A stretch of 64,000 nt of DNA from Ecdyonurus torrentis. Lineage: Eukaryota; Arthropoda; Insecta; Ephemeroptera; Heptageniidae. This document shows, piece after piece, positions 26,488 through 40,056 of this stretch; position 1 is the stretch's first letter; each line of letters starts with the position of its first letter. The position numbers were made by a program, and so were the translations under genes. The DNA lies in the NCBI GenBank assembly GCA_949318235.1, contig OX439132.1, positions 45,527,141-45,591,140 on the forward strand. The letters are read 5' to 3'. Under the pieces are notes generated by a model that saw nothing but the letters and a program-made list of their open reading frames with translations, did not search any database and was not told the origin of the DNA.

Positions 26488-27167
26488 CTTCCTGCTCTCT
26501 GCTTTTTTTCCTGCTATGACGCTGAAATGTATAATCAGTGTGTCATCAATCAACCTCAATTATGAATACATGTGAACGGGTTTGGTGAAATATAAAGAAG
26601 TTTGTAATTTAATACCGCCCAAACAAAGTCATTTATTATTATTATCTCTAAAGTTTAAAAAAACAACACAAGTTTACCCTATTTTGAATCGTACTTTGAA
26701 GTCTCAACAAAAACTCCAAACGCGTTGTGTGAAGGAGAGCGGTTTCCAATTTAAATATATTTCAACCAAAAGAGAACAGAGATTTTTGTCTCTGAGAGAA
26801 GTCGATAGTGTGTAGTTCGTAAATCTCATTTTATTGATACAAAAAAAAAATTGCGTTATATATATATTTTTTTTATTGTTATTTTAGTAACAAAAAATAA
26901 GGTTTATGATTTATAAACATTTCAACCAATACCACTTTAAAAGATAATTTAAGATACATAATAAAGTAAATACAAAAAAAAAAAAAAAAAGACACGTCTA
27001 TAGTTTTTATTATTATCATTTTTAATTTATATTTATTTTATAACTTTAATTAATAATTATATTGGTATTATAGAAAGAAGTATGACTGAGGAGTTATACA
27101 CAAACAGAGATATGTTTATTATTAATTTGTTTCGTAGTTTTAGTGCACTTTTCTTATTTTTGTGTGA
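26486..27167. other. No gene recognised
   Basis: AT-rich. A 77-codon ORF at 26582-26815 has no recognisable motif and no paralogue elsewhere in the window. Confidence 0.4.
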
Positions 27168-27454
<287 letters not shown>

Positions 27455-27615
27455 TTGGATCCCATAGCTTCACTTATATAATTAAATTAATTTATAACGA
27501 TAACTAAATATCATTATCGTTTTAGTATAATTTATATCGTTATCGTAAATACGATAATCGAACCCAAAAAGACTGGAAAATAAAAAATTTCAGATGCGTA
27601 AATTTTTACTTCACT

Positions 27616-28363
27616 TTATTTTGTCTTATGCACTGACTTCACGTGTTTTTGTAAGACTAACTTTGTCGTGACGATAAATGTACAGATATTGCATGAGAAA
27701 ATTTTACCTGGATGATCCACATTTTGACGAGGAACATTAAGCTCATGTGCTTGTCTCCTATGCTTCTCATAAAAAACACGTGGACACAAGCGACACTTGA
27801 GACACATGTCGGGGTGATGTTGTGCGATGTGTTCTTTCTTTACCTGCATTGTTTGAAACTCCTCAAAACAAAATCCACAAGACAACTTATGGCCACGTTT
27901 TAACTTAATATACTCGTAGTACTCGATGTGTTCTGATTTTAAATGATATTTTAAAAGTATATTTCGTCTAAATTTTTTCCCACACTCCTTACAAACAAAC
28001 GGGTAAAATAAAGTTCTTTAGCATGTAAATTTATTTTATGTTTCTGAAACTCACCATAGTCAGAAAACTTTGCATCACAAATGTCACACGAGAATCTCAA
28101 CTTTCTTGGATGTTGTTTTCTATAATGCTCACCCAAAGCGTTGTTACTGCTATAATATTTAGGACAGAGGTCACATTTGAAGGTGACTTGCCCAGGTTGA
28201 CGAGCCTTGTTGTCATGAGTCTTGCTGACGTGGCTCTGCAGAGATGTTTTACATTTAAAATAAACGTTGCAATCTTGACAGTAATAAAGTGACGTGGTGT
28301 CTTCATCGTTGCTTTCACTCTCGCTGTCTTGTGGCTCAACAACTCGCTTCTTCAGACGACGGC
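27616..28363 (-). pseudogene. Zinc-finger terminal exon a, frameshifted by a 5-bp insertion
   Basis: Same acceptor and GRRLKKRVVEPQDSES start as the other terminal exons, and seven-finger architecture like exon b. Near 28004-28012 it carries five extra bases relative to exon b (gggtaaaataaagtt versus gggtaaagtt). This shifts the frame inside finger 4 and stops at 27951, after ELYFTRLFV. The remaining frame (27616-27885, CGFCFEEF to HKTK) is intact but out of frame. It is either a pseudo-exon or one encoding a truncated three-finger isoform. The frameshift is direct observation; loss of function is inference. An AATAAA overlaps the distal stop codon. Confidence 0.75.
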
Positions 28364-29867
28364 CTGCAAAACAACAGGAGATTTTGTTAATTTTTTAACT
28401 TAAAGAGGCTCTGGCCTGAAAAACAAATTTCCCCTCAATAGTAGTAAATCATGAGATAGAACAATTATAACATTTTGTTATAATAACACACATTTTGTGC
28501 CTTAACCTCCTTCAGTACGCTTAGGGAGAAAATTTGTTCAACCTCCACGCTTTATTTTCTATTGCAGACCCAGAATTGAGGACATAATGAATTCCTAAAG
28601 TTGTCGCTACTTTACAGCTTTTCAGCTCCAGTTTGTGAGGCTACAGAAGGGTTGAAGGATATAATGTGCGCGTGTATGAATGAGATGATGGTCCCAACTT
28701 ATATAATTTTATGTTTTTTATTTAAATTTTTGACACCAGGGGCCCTTTAAGGTGGATTTTCTAAAACAGAAGTTTTCTAAAATATTAAATGAAATTTACT
28801 TTCAACCAAATAATGTAAACAAATATCCCCTCCCTCAACATAAACAACTACATACGAGTTGAAATGAAACGTGTTGGACAACATGAAAAGTAGTGACAGC
28901 ACAGCAATATTTTTATTTTCCATGGTCAAATATTGGTGTGACATTGAAAGAGGAAAATACCTTATGCTACACAAATATACAAACTTTAACATCTGCAAAA
29001 TGCAACTGATATTATTATTATTATTATTTTGTTCTTCAATGTTCGTTTTTAGTTTTCAACTTATTCTCACGAAAGTTTTTCTTATGTTAATGATTTTTTT
29101 TAATATGCTCATATAAATCTGATATTTAGAATATATTTTAATTCAGAATTAATTTAAAAAATTATATATATATTATACATAAACAAATATTAATCCTGTA
29201 TTATTATACCTTAAGTGAACAAGCCGATTGGCTTGTAAATTGCAAACAATTTTTTATATCAATAAAAAAATATAAAAAAACTAAAATGGTTAGCTTTTAA
29301 TACAAAATATGGTGTTTTTTAGGCTTTTATTTCCCGTAGATATTTATTTGTCTACGGACTCTTGGACATATTTCCTTTTATAACTTTACTGTATACGCAC
29401 GCACAGCATAAATCATAAACCTTATATTTATTTCTTATATTCTCTCGTGAGACGTATAAGACTATAACATCTCAATTATTTTGATCGGGTGTTTAAAAAT
29501 GTTTAAATATATCATCACACAAGAATGTGTTATATAAACTTATATAACCAAATCTCTCCCCCAAAATTACTAAAACTTCAGAAATAACTATGCAACATAT
29601 ATTTTAAACAATCTGTTTTAAATGAAGAAAGAAAAATTTGAATGAAAATTATCGATAAAATATTTTGTGATTGTCTACCCAGCCTTTTTCATTATTAATT
29701 TAAACAATTTTTTTTTAGCTTTTTTCTTTGCATGCCATATTGTGTTATTGATATTGATATATTAATAATCATAAGTATAAAAAGTATACTCCTGGTCCTG
29801 GTAAAATGTTTATTTAGTAACTTATATATATACTATACTTTTCTGTTTAAATATATATATTATATTA
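28364..29867. other. Intron-like DNA upstream of exon a; no gene recognised
   Basis: AT-rich. A ccagtttgtgaggctacag phrase at about 28631 resembles sequence near 3072 and 51139, the only shared element noticed. Confidence 0.4.
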
Positions 29868-31621
29868 TTGGCAATGGGGGTTATCGGTTTAAAAAAATGC
29901 TTAAAAATGTCTATAGCTTAAAACACGTAAAAGTATGCCTAGTATTTCTCATTTAAATTTCTCCGAAATCGGTGGAGTAGTTTTATCAAAAATCGCATAA
30001 AACGTGTTTTTTCCCATAAGCGTAATGTTAAATATTAGGGGACCCTTAGCTTTCCCCGCGCGCTAAACCGATAACCTCCATTAACCATTGCCGACTTCGC
30101 TCATTGGCCGAAATAAGTGACCACGTCGCGGTGTGGCAATGCATCTTTTCCAAGATCCGAAATTCGCTTGTGCATATTGTAATTTTGACCACGTCGCGGA
30201 GTGGTTTTTAACAAATGCCACTCCGCGACGTGGTCATTGTAATTTGACCAGATCGCGGACTGGCAAATACATTTTAGCCAGTTCGCGGAGTGGCTTTTTG
30301 ATAATTGCCACGCTGCAGCGAGGTCAAAATGTTTAATGCGCAGGTTACGATATTCGTTATTATATGAATAATATCATATATTTTTTTATTATTATATTAT
30401 AACTTACATCATTTTCTATTATATAGTTTTCAGTTAATTAAAATATTTATAAAAATGATTTCTTATTAAATTTTGACTGTCTTATTGTCGTTATATTATT
30501 ATATTTTATTTGATAATAAAATTTTATTTTGATGATAAAAATGAAATAAAAACTTATATTTCTCATTCTCATTATATTTCTCACATTTTTATATTATCTT
30601 AGTATTTTCTTTGAATATATATAGGTATATAAACAGTTAAACAGGCTTTGTAATTTAGACTTTAACCTTTGCGCACATCATCGTATAGTTTATATAGTTA
30701 TATTTTGTTACAGTAATTAAAGTTAAAACTTTGATCAAGTTGAGCAGACTGGTTGTATTTATCTTGTATTTTGTAAAATTGGTGTTATTGAAATAATTTC
30801 AATTAAGATGTGCACAAATCAAGTGTTCGCGAATATTTAAAAATAATTGATATAATATTAAAAGTAGCTTACGTGTTGTTTTCATGGTTCATTTACACTG
30901 TGCTTTTTTCAGTATAAATGTGCATTTCTTTATATCAAAGGCCATATACTGGTCTTTGATTATATTCACGTATATTATAAGTTTTTTTTGGAAGTGAAGT
31001 TACGTACATTTCATTAGAAAATTCATTTACTTCAGAACAAAACTAAGAAAAAAAGAAGAAAAAAAAAACGTAAAAGCATATTACCGGCATAAAATATCGC
31101 ACCATATAGAGGCAAAATTTACTGTAATTCATAAATAATATTATTTAAATCATATAATACTCTATTGTTGCCGAATCTTACTGTGCTTTTTGTTAATTTT
31201 AATATGTTTTTATATTTACAAGATAATAATGTGCCGTGGTGGCAAAAAAAAAAAAAAAAAAAAAAAAGTAAAAGTAAAAGTAAAACAGTTAGAAATCATT
31301 TTCATAAATTTATAAATATTTTAATTAACTGAAAACTATAATAGAAAATGATGTAAAAGTTATAATAATAAAAAAATATATGATATTATGCATACTAATA
31401 ACGAATATCGTAACCTGCGCATTAAACATTTTGACCTTGCTGCAGCGTGGCAATTATCAAAAAGCCATACTCCGCGAACTGGCTAAAATGTATTTGCCAG
31501 TCCGCGATCCGGTCAAATTACAATGGCCACGTCGCGGAGTGGCATTTGTTAAAAACCACTCCGCGACCGCTCCGCGGCCACTTATTTCGGCCAATGAGCC
31601 TATTCGGCAATGGTTGCCAAC
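29868..31621. mobile_element. Long-TIR non-autonomous DNA transposon with clustered CCGCGACGTGG boxes
   Basis: Arms about 30083-30460 and 31300-31621 are inverted copies (cattggccgaaataagtg, ttaatgcgcaggttacgata, ttttcagttaattaaaatat in opposite orientation). The arms hold several copies of ccacgtcgcggagtgg in both orientations. A small inverted pair (29868-29890 and 30065-30091, ggttatcggttt) lies at the left edge, so the true left end may be 29868 or 30083. The centre is AT-rich with no ORF. Confidence 0.65.
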
Positions 31622-31652
<31 letters not shown>

Positions 31653-33232
31653 TATGTATAGTATAAATTTCAGTGATGTTTTCTGTTAGGGTTAGGTGTA
31701 AGCGTGGGCCAGACATTTAATCAGGCTTTTAAACCTCGCCCTTTCAATTTTTTTTTTTAAATTTTATGCTTTTGTTGAATGAAGATTATTTATTTATATT
31801 TTATATATCGATTGAATAAAAAATTTATCAATATTAGAGTAGATACTACTCAGATTGGGTAGAGATATATATATTATGTGATCAACCTGGTGTTCATATA
31901 GGCTATAGATGATAAATGTTTATATTTATTACGTATTTTATTTTAAAGTTATAACCTACCTGCACATCTCAAAGAATGTAAACTTACTGATTTTAAAGAA
32001 CTAAATTTTAATGATTGAATTGAACAAAATATCGTTTAGTATGCAAGTAGTGTAATCTATATATACGCAGAAAAAAAGTAGATAAAAAGTTCATATTTAG
32101 ACTTTGTTAATAATAAATTTGTTAGCTATATATAATATACAAAAAATTTAGGATCTAAAGAGCGAACTTTTTACTGCTGAAGAAATAATGTTTATACTAA
32201 CAAAAGTATAACTGTTAAAAAAATTTCAATTTGAGTTATTAAATTGTACTGAAGATTCGAGTTACACATTATTATGTATAAGTAGCTGAACAATTTGTGC
32301 AATTTATATTCTCCGTGCGTGTACTATATATGTGGTAGTGGACTTTCTTGCAACCAACCAAACTCTCGTTTTGTTTTTGTGTAACTTATAATATATGCTA
32401 TTAATTTACTATTTATGTATTTATAATATGGCAGAAATAAATACTAGTGTTGTTCGTAAACACTGTTTTCTTGCACAAAAACAAATGCGCATTCCATTTG
32501 ATTAACCAAGGTTGATCGTCATTTTAGGAACAAAGAACAGGGTTTACGAACAGCATTATTAGAGGTGGTATTGTCGTCTTGATATTGAAATTGTGAAGTG
32601 GCATGGTTGATGCTTGGTTGCTCTCTTGGCCTACTACTACCTTGTTGTTAGAAGTCACCGCAGCACTTTCTTATGTCATATGAGTTAACTGATATAATTT
32701 TAGTTGAGTGGTTTACTTCCACGGAAAAAAATAAATACGTAATATGTATTCTAGGGGCTGTAAGCTGCACCTAACCTTATATAGTTATCTTTTTTTAATT
32801 GTTGCAACAATCAAAACAACTCAACTACATAGTTTAACTAACTATATAATTAGTTAAGAACATGGTGTACCGTGGTTAAGAATAAGAATTTTTATTGACC
32901 CATAGGCAGTTCATAGTTACAAGTAACAAGCATTGGTCTTGTCAAATAAAACTTAAAAAAAAAATTTATTAAAATAATATTTATAACAACAAAATAACAA
33001 GATCATTTTTGTGTTTTAACTTGCATATTTCACATTCTAAGTCTTATTTAGTAATTATTTGTTAAGTTTATGTTATTGCTGACACTTTTAGGTGTTTGTG
33101 ACTGCACAAAAGTAAGATATTATTCCATTATAATGAAGTTTGAGAAAATGTATTATTATGTGTATAATATTCGAATGTTGTATGGGTGGTGAACAGCGTC
33201 GAGCGTCGCAACTTACGGGGGAGTTTAATTCC
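31622..33232. other. AT-rich DNA between units a and b
   Basis: Starts with a short TA run (31625-31653). No exon seen; a MITE is at 32448-32554. Confidence 0.4.
32448..32554. mobile_element. ~107-bp MITE, copy 1
   Basis: Terminal inverted repeats tgttcgtaaacactgttt and the opposite aacagggtttacgaacag around a centre with aatgcgcattccatttg. Best-preserved ends of the four copies. Confidence 0.65.
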
Positions 33233-33796
33233 AGTATACAATTTTTTTCCATACAAAATAATTTATGCAATATTGCATAATAAAATATGATACTGAAGGC
33301 ATAAATATTAACCCGTACAGCATAATTATTTATGTTGTTCTTATTTAGCAATATTTATGCTATAATTACATAAATGTTGCATAAATTACGTACTTTTATT
33401 CCTTACGTGATGTGCCTAAAATTAAAGAGGAAAAAGCTATATTTAAGTTCAACTCTTCAATAGAAAATCAAGTTTTACTTTTAAAACTAAATAGCATTGA
33501 AAACTTTTTATGGTTACTATTTTATTTCATTTACAGTATAAATTTTAATATTTTTTACAAAAATGCCAAATTTTAGAGATTATATATTACTTGAAAATAA
33601 TTTGATAATTCAATAATGTATTTAAATAAAACTATCATATTCAGATTGAGAAAAGGTTTAATTTCAAAAAACACAGAATACAAGGTAACAAGAATATCAT
33701 CAGCTAATAAAATAAATTATATAATAAAAGAAGAAGCATCTTGCAAGTTGGTCACTCGTGCGCAACAATATGTGAAACTGTCAGCATACTCTCTCT

Positions 33797-34761
33797 CAGG
33801 GTCGGCCTGGGAGGAAAAGGCCCGGTCCGCGAGGTTACAAAAGGGCCCGCGAACAAAGGGGGGTTTGGGGGCGAAGCCCCCCAAAAAAGCGCAGCAGGGG
33901 AAAAAATTTTGAGGCCACGCCCCCTTTTTATTAGGAATTTACTTAAAATACTTTCACTTTTGTATGAGATTTTTATGACTTGCACACTACAAATAAAATC
34001 ATTATAATGTTTTTAAATGAGCTAAGATAATGGAGAAAAATATGGTGTTAAGAAAAAAGCTTAAATTAAAAAATACAATTGAATAAAATCAACTATTTAT
34101 TTAAACGCGGAGAACGACAGCCTTCTTTGTTTAGGATCCTTTCCACACTTATCCAATTCTTTTCTAGCGGACTGAGTACGTTTCAGTGCACTGGCATTGT
34201 ACAATAGTATTTATATTCTGGTTTAAAAAACATTTAGGAGCGATAATTTAATTATAAATCTATCTTTACTAATTAGTATTGTCACACCGACACACTTGCC
34301 GCACCAAGTCAGCACGTACATTTTCTTCCCCGCCGTTCAATCAAAAAATCATTTTTCTTTTTTTTTTTTATTATTTTTACCAATATAAAGGAGGACAAAT
34401 TATATGAAGGAGGTGAACAATAACAAGACAATTGGTAATTGACCATTAGACTAGAGTTCACTAAGGAGAGTGCAATTTTTTTTAAATTTAAAGTGGATAG
34501 AATTTTAAGATTGGATGTAATTTCTTATCGTCTTTTGAAAGAAAAAGAAAATTCATCAGTCTGAAATTGTCCTTTTAATTTTCTTCTTCTCCTTTTTTTT
34601 TTCTTTTCTTCTTCGTTTTTTTTTTTTTCTTCTTCGTTTTTTTTTTTCTTTTTTTTTTTTAATTGGAGTGTTGTAGGCACGGCAAGGGCCCGCGCCGAGG
34701 GGGGGGGGGGGGGGGCCCGGTCCGCAATCGCGGACTAGCGGACCTGGCCAGGCCGACCCTG
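33797..34761. mobile_element. 965-bp non-autonomous element, hAT-like ends
   Basis: Left end cagggtcggcctgg; the right end is the exact inverse (ccaggccgaccctg). A secondary match, ggcccggtccgc, lies inside both ends. CAGGG-type termini resemble hAT elements, but the expected 8-bp target duplication cannot be read because it sits in a CT run. Interior: GC-rich end, A/T-rich middle, polypyrimidine stretch at 34568-34660, poly-G near 34700. No transposase. Confidence 0.68.
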
Positions 34762-35207
34762 CACACTCTCTCTCTCTCTCTCTCTCGCCCATTTCTGCCC
34801 ATAAAGAGCTATTTTTAAACAAGCAAGGCAGGATTTTCCAAACTAAGCTTAGCATGAAAACATAATATTTTTAGAATTGAACAACAAAAAACTGCAAAAA
34901 GAAAATACGGAAAGCAACAAAATAATAATAAATAAATGATGAATTGATACATTCTGCCATCACATAATTTTAAGAATTTTTAGTTTCTCTAGGTCTAAGG
35001 TGCTTGTTAGATAGTTAAATTAAATGAAAAAAATCTCCTTAAATTTTAATAATTCAACAGTTTTTACCTGATTAAAAAAAAAGTCAAAAACTTTTGAAAC
35101 CTAAAAAAATATATATAAAAGAAAAAAAGAAAGTAAAGTCAAGATAATGGCTATTCTGTTTGTGATTAAAATGTTACACTTAGATAATCGTGCAGTCAGT
35201 TAATTGC

Positions 35208-35950
35208 TTATTTTGTCTTATGCACTGACTTCACGTGTTTTTGTAAGACTAACTTTGTCGTGACGATAAATGTACAGATATTGCACGAGAAAATTTTACC
35301 TGGATGATCAACATTTTGACGATGAACATTAAGCTCATGTGCCAGTCTCCTATGCTTCTCATAAAAAATACGTGGACACAAGCGACACTTGAGACACATG
35401 TCGGGGTGATGTTGAGCAATGTGTTCTTTCTTTACCTGCATTGTTTGAAACTCCTCAAAACAAAATCCACAAGACAACTTAGGGCCACGTTTCAACTTAA
35501 TATACTCGTGGTACTCGATGTGTTCTGATTTTAAATGATATTTTAAAAGTATATTTCGCCTAAATTTTTTCCCACACTCCTTACAAACAAACGGGTAAAG
35601 TTCTTTAGCATGTAAATTTATTTTATGTTTCTGAAACTCGTGATAGTCAGAAAATTTTGCATCACAAATGTCACACGAGTATCTCAACTCTCTTGGATGT
35701 TGTTTTCTATAATGCTCACCCAAAGACTTGCTACTGCTATAATATTTAGGACAGAGGTCACATTTGAAGGTGACTTGCCCAGGTTGACGAGCCTTGTTGT
35801 CATGAGTCTTGCTGACGTGGCTCTGCAGAGATGTTTTACATTTAAAATAAACGTTGCAATGTTGACAGAAATAAAGTGACGTGGTGTCTTCATCGTTGCT
35901 TTCACTCTCGCTGTCTTGTGGCTCAAAAACTTGCTTCCTCAGACGACGGC
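35208..35950 (-). CDS. Zinc-finger terminal exon b (alternative 3' exon, seven C2H2 fingers)
   Basis: Acceptor tttgcag, then GRRLRKQVFEPQDSESES. 743 nt, open to HKTK-stop. Seven fingers start CQHCNVYF, CDLCPKYY, CDICDAKF, CKECGKKF, CGFCFEEF, CRLCPRIF and CNICTFIV. The C-terminal part is longer and diverged from exons c, d and e: finger 4 is CGKKFRRNILLKYH and there is an added seventh finger. It shares this architecture with exon a, so a/b and c/d/e are two subclasses. Splice phase is compatible with gene B exon 7. Confidence 0.8.
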
Positions 35951-37237
35951 CTGCAAATTAAACGTCAGATTTATTAGTTCCTTTGATTATTTCTTGGATA
36001 TCATTTGGATATATTTAGTTAATGTTTTTTGCTTTATATTTACAAACTATATCATAACAATTTTTAGCTACACAAAAGTCAATCATTACAAGCAAAACGT
36101 CTTCAAGCGTTTTGAATTTAAAATGCTTGTGTATGTGTGACGGGTTGTTGTAAGTCAACGTCATATGTACTGTACACTTTCCCGAATAAATCTGACCGTA
36201 TAGCGTTCATGTCTCCAAATGTGAAATATATGGGGAAATTAACTTTAACGCAACCGGTCAAATTTATTTGGGAGGAGTGTATAGGCAGTAAATTACATGG
36301 ATCAGTATGGGAAAATTACTCATATTGCTACTTATGAGTAATTAATAGTAGATTTAATTTAAAAGATTTATAGATTTGTAGATTTATTTAAAGCTTTAAG
36401 TATGATAAAAACATAATAGTTGACAAATTGACCAAAGAAAAAAAGATATACAAAGTTAAGTTGTTTTATTTTGATCATTGCTCCAGTATAAAGTTGAAGT
36501 ATTCCAGTATTTTGCCATATATGCTGTCATACACTCAATATAATAATAAAATATAGTTGTTAAATTTTAATTATAGGCATACTTTTAATTTGTCTTGTTT
36601 GTCTTACTTTTATAGGGTGTATCCTCATGACGTAGGCCTAACTATTGACTTTATTTTAGTTTATTGTAATACTTTCACGAAAAAAATAATAATAATAATA
36701 AAAGCTCAATATTTATCCTAGTCCATTTTTAGTACAATTTTTTCAATACAACATAACCTATGCTATATTGCATAGTAAAATATGTTACAGCATAAATATA
36801 AACAGCATAATTAGTTATGTTGTTCTTAGTTATTTAGCAATATTTACATAAATTACGTGCTTTACTCTTATATTATTTACGTGCGCCTAAATGTAACGAG
36901 GAAAAATCTATATTTAAGTTCAACTCTTCGACAGAAAATCAAGTTTTTACTTTTATTCTTTTATAACTAAATACTGTTGAAAACTTTTTATGGTCTCTAT
37001 TTTATTTCGTCTACAGCATAAATGCGTTAATATTTAAAAAAAAATTGTCATATTTTAGAGACTACTTCTTTAAACTAATTTTATAATTAAATAAATTATT
37101 TAATTAATACTTTCAGATTCAGAAAGGGTTAATTAAAAAAAAAAAAAAAGCTAATATTTTATTAAGAAAAAGTTAGTATCCTGCAGTGCTGGCAACCAGT
37201 TGGTCACTTGTGCGCTACAATTAGCCTACCTGTCAGG

Positions 37238-37240
<3 letters not shown>

Positions 37241-37281
<41 letters not shown>
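37241..37281. repeat. (CT)n microsatellite of unit c
   Basis: Follows the ctgtcaggata landmark. Confidence 0.95.
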
Positions 37282-37284
<3 letters not shown>

Positions 37285-38835
37285 CCTCACTACTTTCTGC
37301 CCATGAAGAGTTATTTTTTAACACGCTCGGCACGGCAAGGTATTCGAAGCTGAGCTTTGAACAGAAATATTATATATATATGTTTACGATAAAAAAAAAA
37401 GAAAAAAAAAAAAAAAAAAAAGGGAAGCAAAGGGAAAGAAAATTAGGAAAAGGGGCTCAAACGAATTGTTGCATTATATATTCCACCACATAATTTAAAA
37501 TGTTTTTAGTTTCTTTAGGTTTAAGGTGCTTGTCAGTTAAAATAAATTGCAAATCTCCTTAAATTTCACTATTTTGACATTTTTGAATTGATTTTATTAA
37601 AAACGTTGAAAACTTGCAATTCATAATAGATTAAAAAGTAAAAAAGTAAAAGCAAGTAAATTGCTTTACTATGATTCCATTTATGCATTGAGGTGTTGAT
37701 GTGGACACTTACTTATTTTCTCTGTTGCACCGACTGCAAGTGTTTTTAGCTGCCCAAAAAAATAATACGCATTCATATTGGCTGATCTTTTTTTTTGAGC
37801 CGATAAAAGTAAGTCGCATGTTGAGATTGGATTTTTTTTTTTTTTTTTTGTGTGTGTGACTTTTTGTTCATTCTTATCAGGTCCAAAGTTCCAAACGAAA
37901 AAATAACAATAGTCAACCATATGTATAAACGTAGTAAACAGGTAATGATGTCATGATCAGATGTTTTTAACAAAGGAAAATTTTCACAGCTGGCTCAAGA
38001 GTTGTGTGTAGTTTATAGAACAAAGACAAGTGTATTAATGAAGAAATAAGTAAATAAATTATAACTCAAAAGTAAACTTTTGTGTTGTTCCCATATAAAA
38101 TATTTTATATTATTAAAATATACTTCATTATGCAGTAATAAAATACGCATCTTGTCTCTTCATTTTTTTTTTCTTTTTAATACAGTACTTCTATAGTTAT
38201 CGATTCAGAACAGTGAAAATGTGTAGCGCCTGTTTTACAGAAACTTCTTTTATTACATTTCCACTCTACAGTAAATTACTGTATATTAATGTAGTAATTT
38301 TTAAATTTTAAATTTCAGAAACCAAAAAAATTTTGAAGATGTGTTTAATCCACTATTTAGTACTACTATTTATGAAAATAATTTTAAATGTCGTGAGCCT
38401 CTTCCTTTTAATTAAAAAATTAAATCAAAGTTTGCTACGCCCACTTATACAGTATACTCCGCTTCACGTATCTTCAGAACTGACTCACGCTATTTGTTCA
38501 CTTTTGGTGGCCCAAATTACATTAACAGTTATTGCCGCTTCATATCAAAAGCATACCTGTTTGTCATTTTGACAATAAAATGTTGCTGAGTGGTGATATA
38601 TTGAAGCTAAAAACTCACATGAATCAAAGTAAAAAAGTCAGCTAAATAACGATCACACTTTAATTTCATATTTAAATTAAAAGAACTAGTCGCATCAGAT
38701 TTTAAGAACTTGTGCAATTGTTTTTGTACGTTAGTATATAGATTCTAAGAAGCCAGGGTGTCTGTGCCACTTTAAGCCATACACTTATATCTCTGATGAT
38801 GTTAAGTGGCAAAAATGGCATGCTGATTTAATAAA

Positions 38836-38836
<1 letters not shown>

Positions 38837-38911
<75 letters not shown>
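38837..38911. repeat. (TA)n microsatellite
   Basis: Pure TA. Units d and e have little or none at the matching place, so it is a private expansion in c. Confidence 0.95.
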
Positions 38912-38913
<2 letters not shown>

Positions 38914-39312
38914 CCCATAAAAAATTGTATTAGTGGCATATGAAAATCACTTGTATTTAAATGGAGTTTTGCGTCAACTGAAATCACCATCTGATTGCAT
39001 TGTATGGACATGAAAGATACTGTACAAATCCAACAGGCAGCAAGGAAATATAAGCTGTATCATGTTATAGTAAAATGTGGCAAAGAACCACTAGTTCTTA
39101 TTTTGACCTCCATATTATTGTTACATAAACTTATTTGATCTGTATTTTAATTACTATACTACGTCTAGGGAAACCCCTACACAGCCTCCACACTCTTGCA
39201 AATACATTGGAGTACAACTAATTAGGTAGATAAAGAAATCTTCTAATTTACTTGCTTTTTGAGCAATATTTATTTAGTTACAAATTATACAATGACATAA
39301 TGTAATACAATA

Positions 39313-39421
39313 GTGTTGTTCGTAAACCCTGTTTTCTCTTGCACCAAAAAATGCGCATTCCATTTGAATAACCAAAGGTGATTGTCATTTTAGGAGCAGA
39401 GAACAGGGTTTACAAGCAGCA
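39313..39421. mobile_element. ~108-bp MITE, copy 2 (unit c)
   Basis: Same element as 32448-32554, carried along with unit duplication. The right end is mutated (tttacaagcag). Confidence 0.62.
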
Positions 39422-40056
39422 TTAATAGCTTTGCAAGTATATTTTATAGCTATATAAAATATAACAATATTCTGATAGAGCAATTTGAGAAAATTAATCA
39501 AAAATTGATTTTGCATCAAAATTAACATCGAGCACCAGACTTAGGTTGAAAAGATGTTGCTTTGAAATTTAAAATGCGATACGCCTCACAACTTCTGTTA
39601 GTCAATAGTCTCTAGGCATATTATTAATGTGTCATTAACATTAAAAAAACAAACAAAATAAAAAATATTTAAATTGAACATCTTCTTGTGCTTTCAGTAT
39701 GTAATGTTATGAAACATTTCTACAATAATTTTAGAACTTACAATATACTGTTACACTTCATTTCTTATTGTTTATTATATGTATGTATGTGTTATATGTA
39801 CACACAAACACACACATAAACATACAGCACAATAAATTGTGTTATAAATGCAAGATTCACACAGCAATGCTACAGAACACTAACAAGGCTACTTTGAAAA
39901 AAAAAAGTGCATTTATAACAGCGCTGACAAGTGAGAACATGGTATAAAAATTGTTTATGATTTTCTTAGGTTTTGATTTTGAAGAAAAAAAAGTTTAAAC
40001 CACAGCCACATTTCAGTTACTGTAAATTTATAAATGCTACAAATTGTTAGGTGGCA

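Larger units (their letters stand above)
33233..35950 (-). repeat. Duplication unit b (contains zinc-finger exon b and a hAT-like insertion)
   Basis: Landmarks such as ttcaactcttcaatagaaaa (33448) and a diverged ggtcactcgtgcg block (33750). The CT run is interrupted by the 33797-34761 element. Confidence 0.6.

Noticed and set aside
26582..26815. 77-codon ORF
   Set aside because: No motif, no paralogue in the other units, AT-rich background makes such an ORF unremarkable.
28038..28292. Plus-strand ORFs opposite the zinc-finger exons, similar in all five copies (also near 35625, 40432, 45282 and 60916)
   Set aside because: They are antisense shadows of conserved minus-strand coding sequence; no start context or domain of their own.
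34556..34855. Lysine/arginine-rich ORF
   Set aside because: Arises from the polypyrimidine and poly-G tracts inside the hAT-like element.
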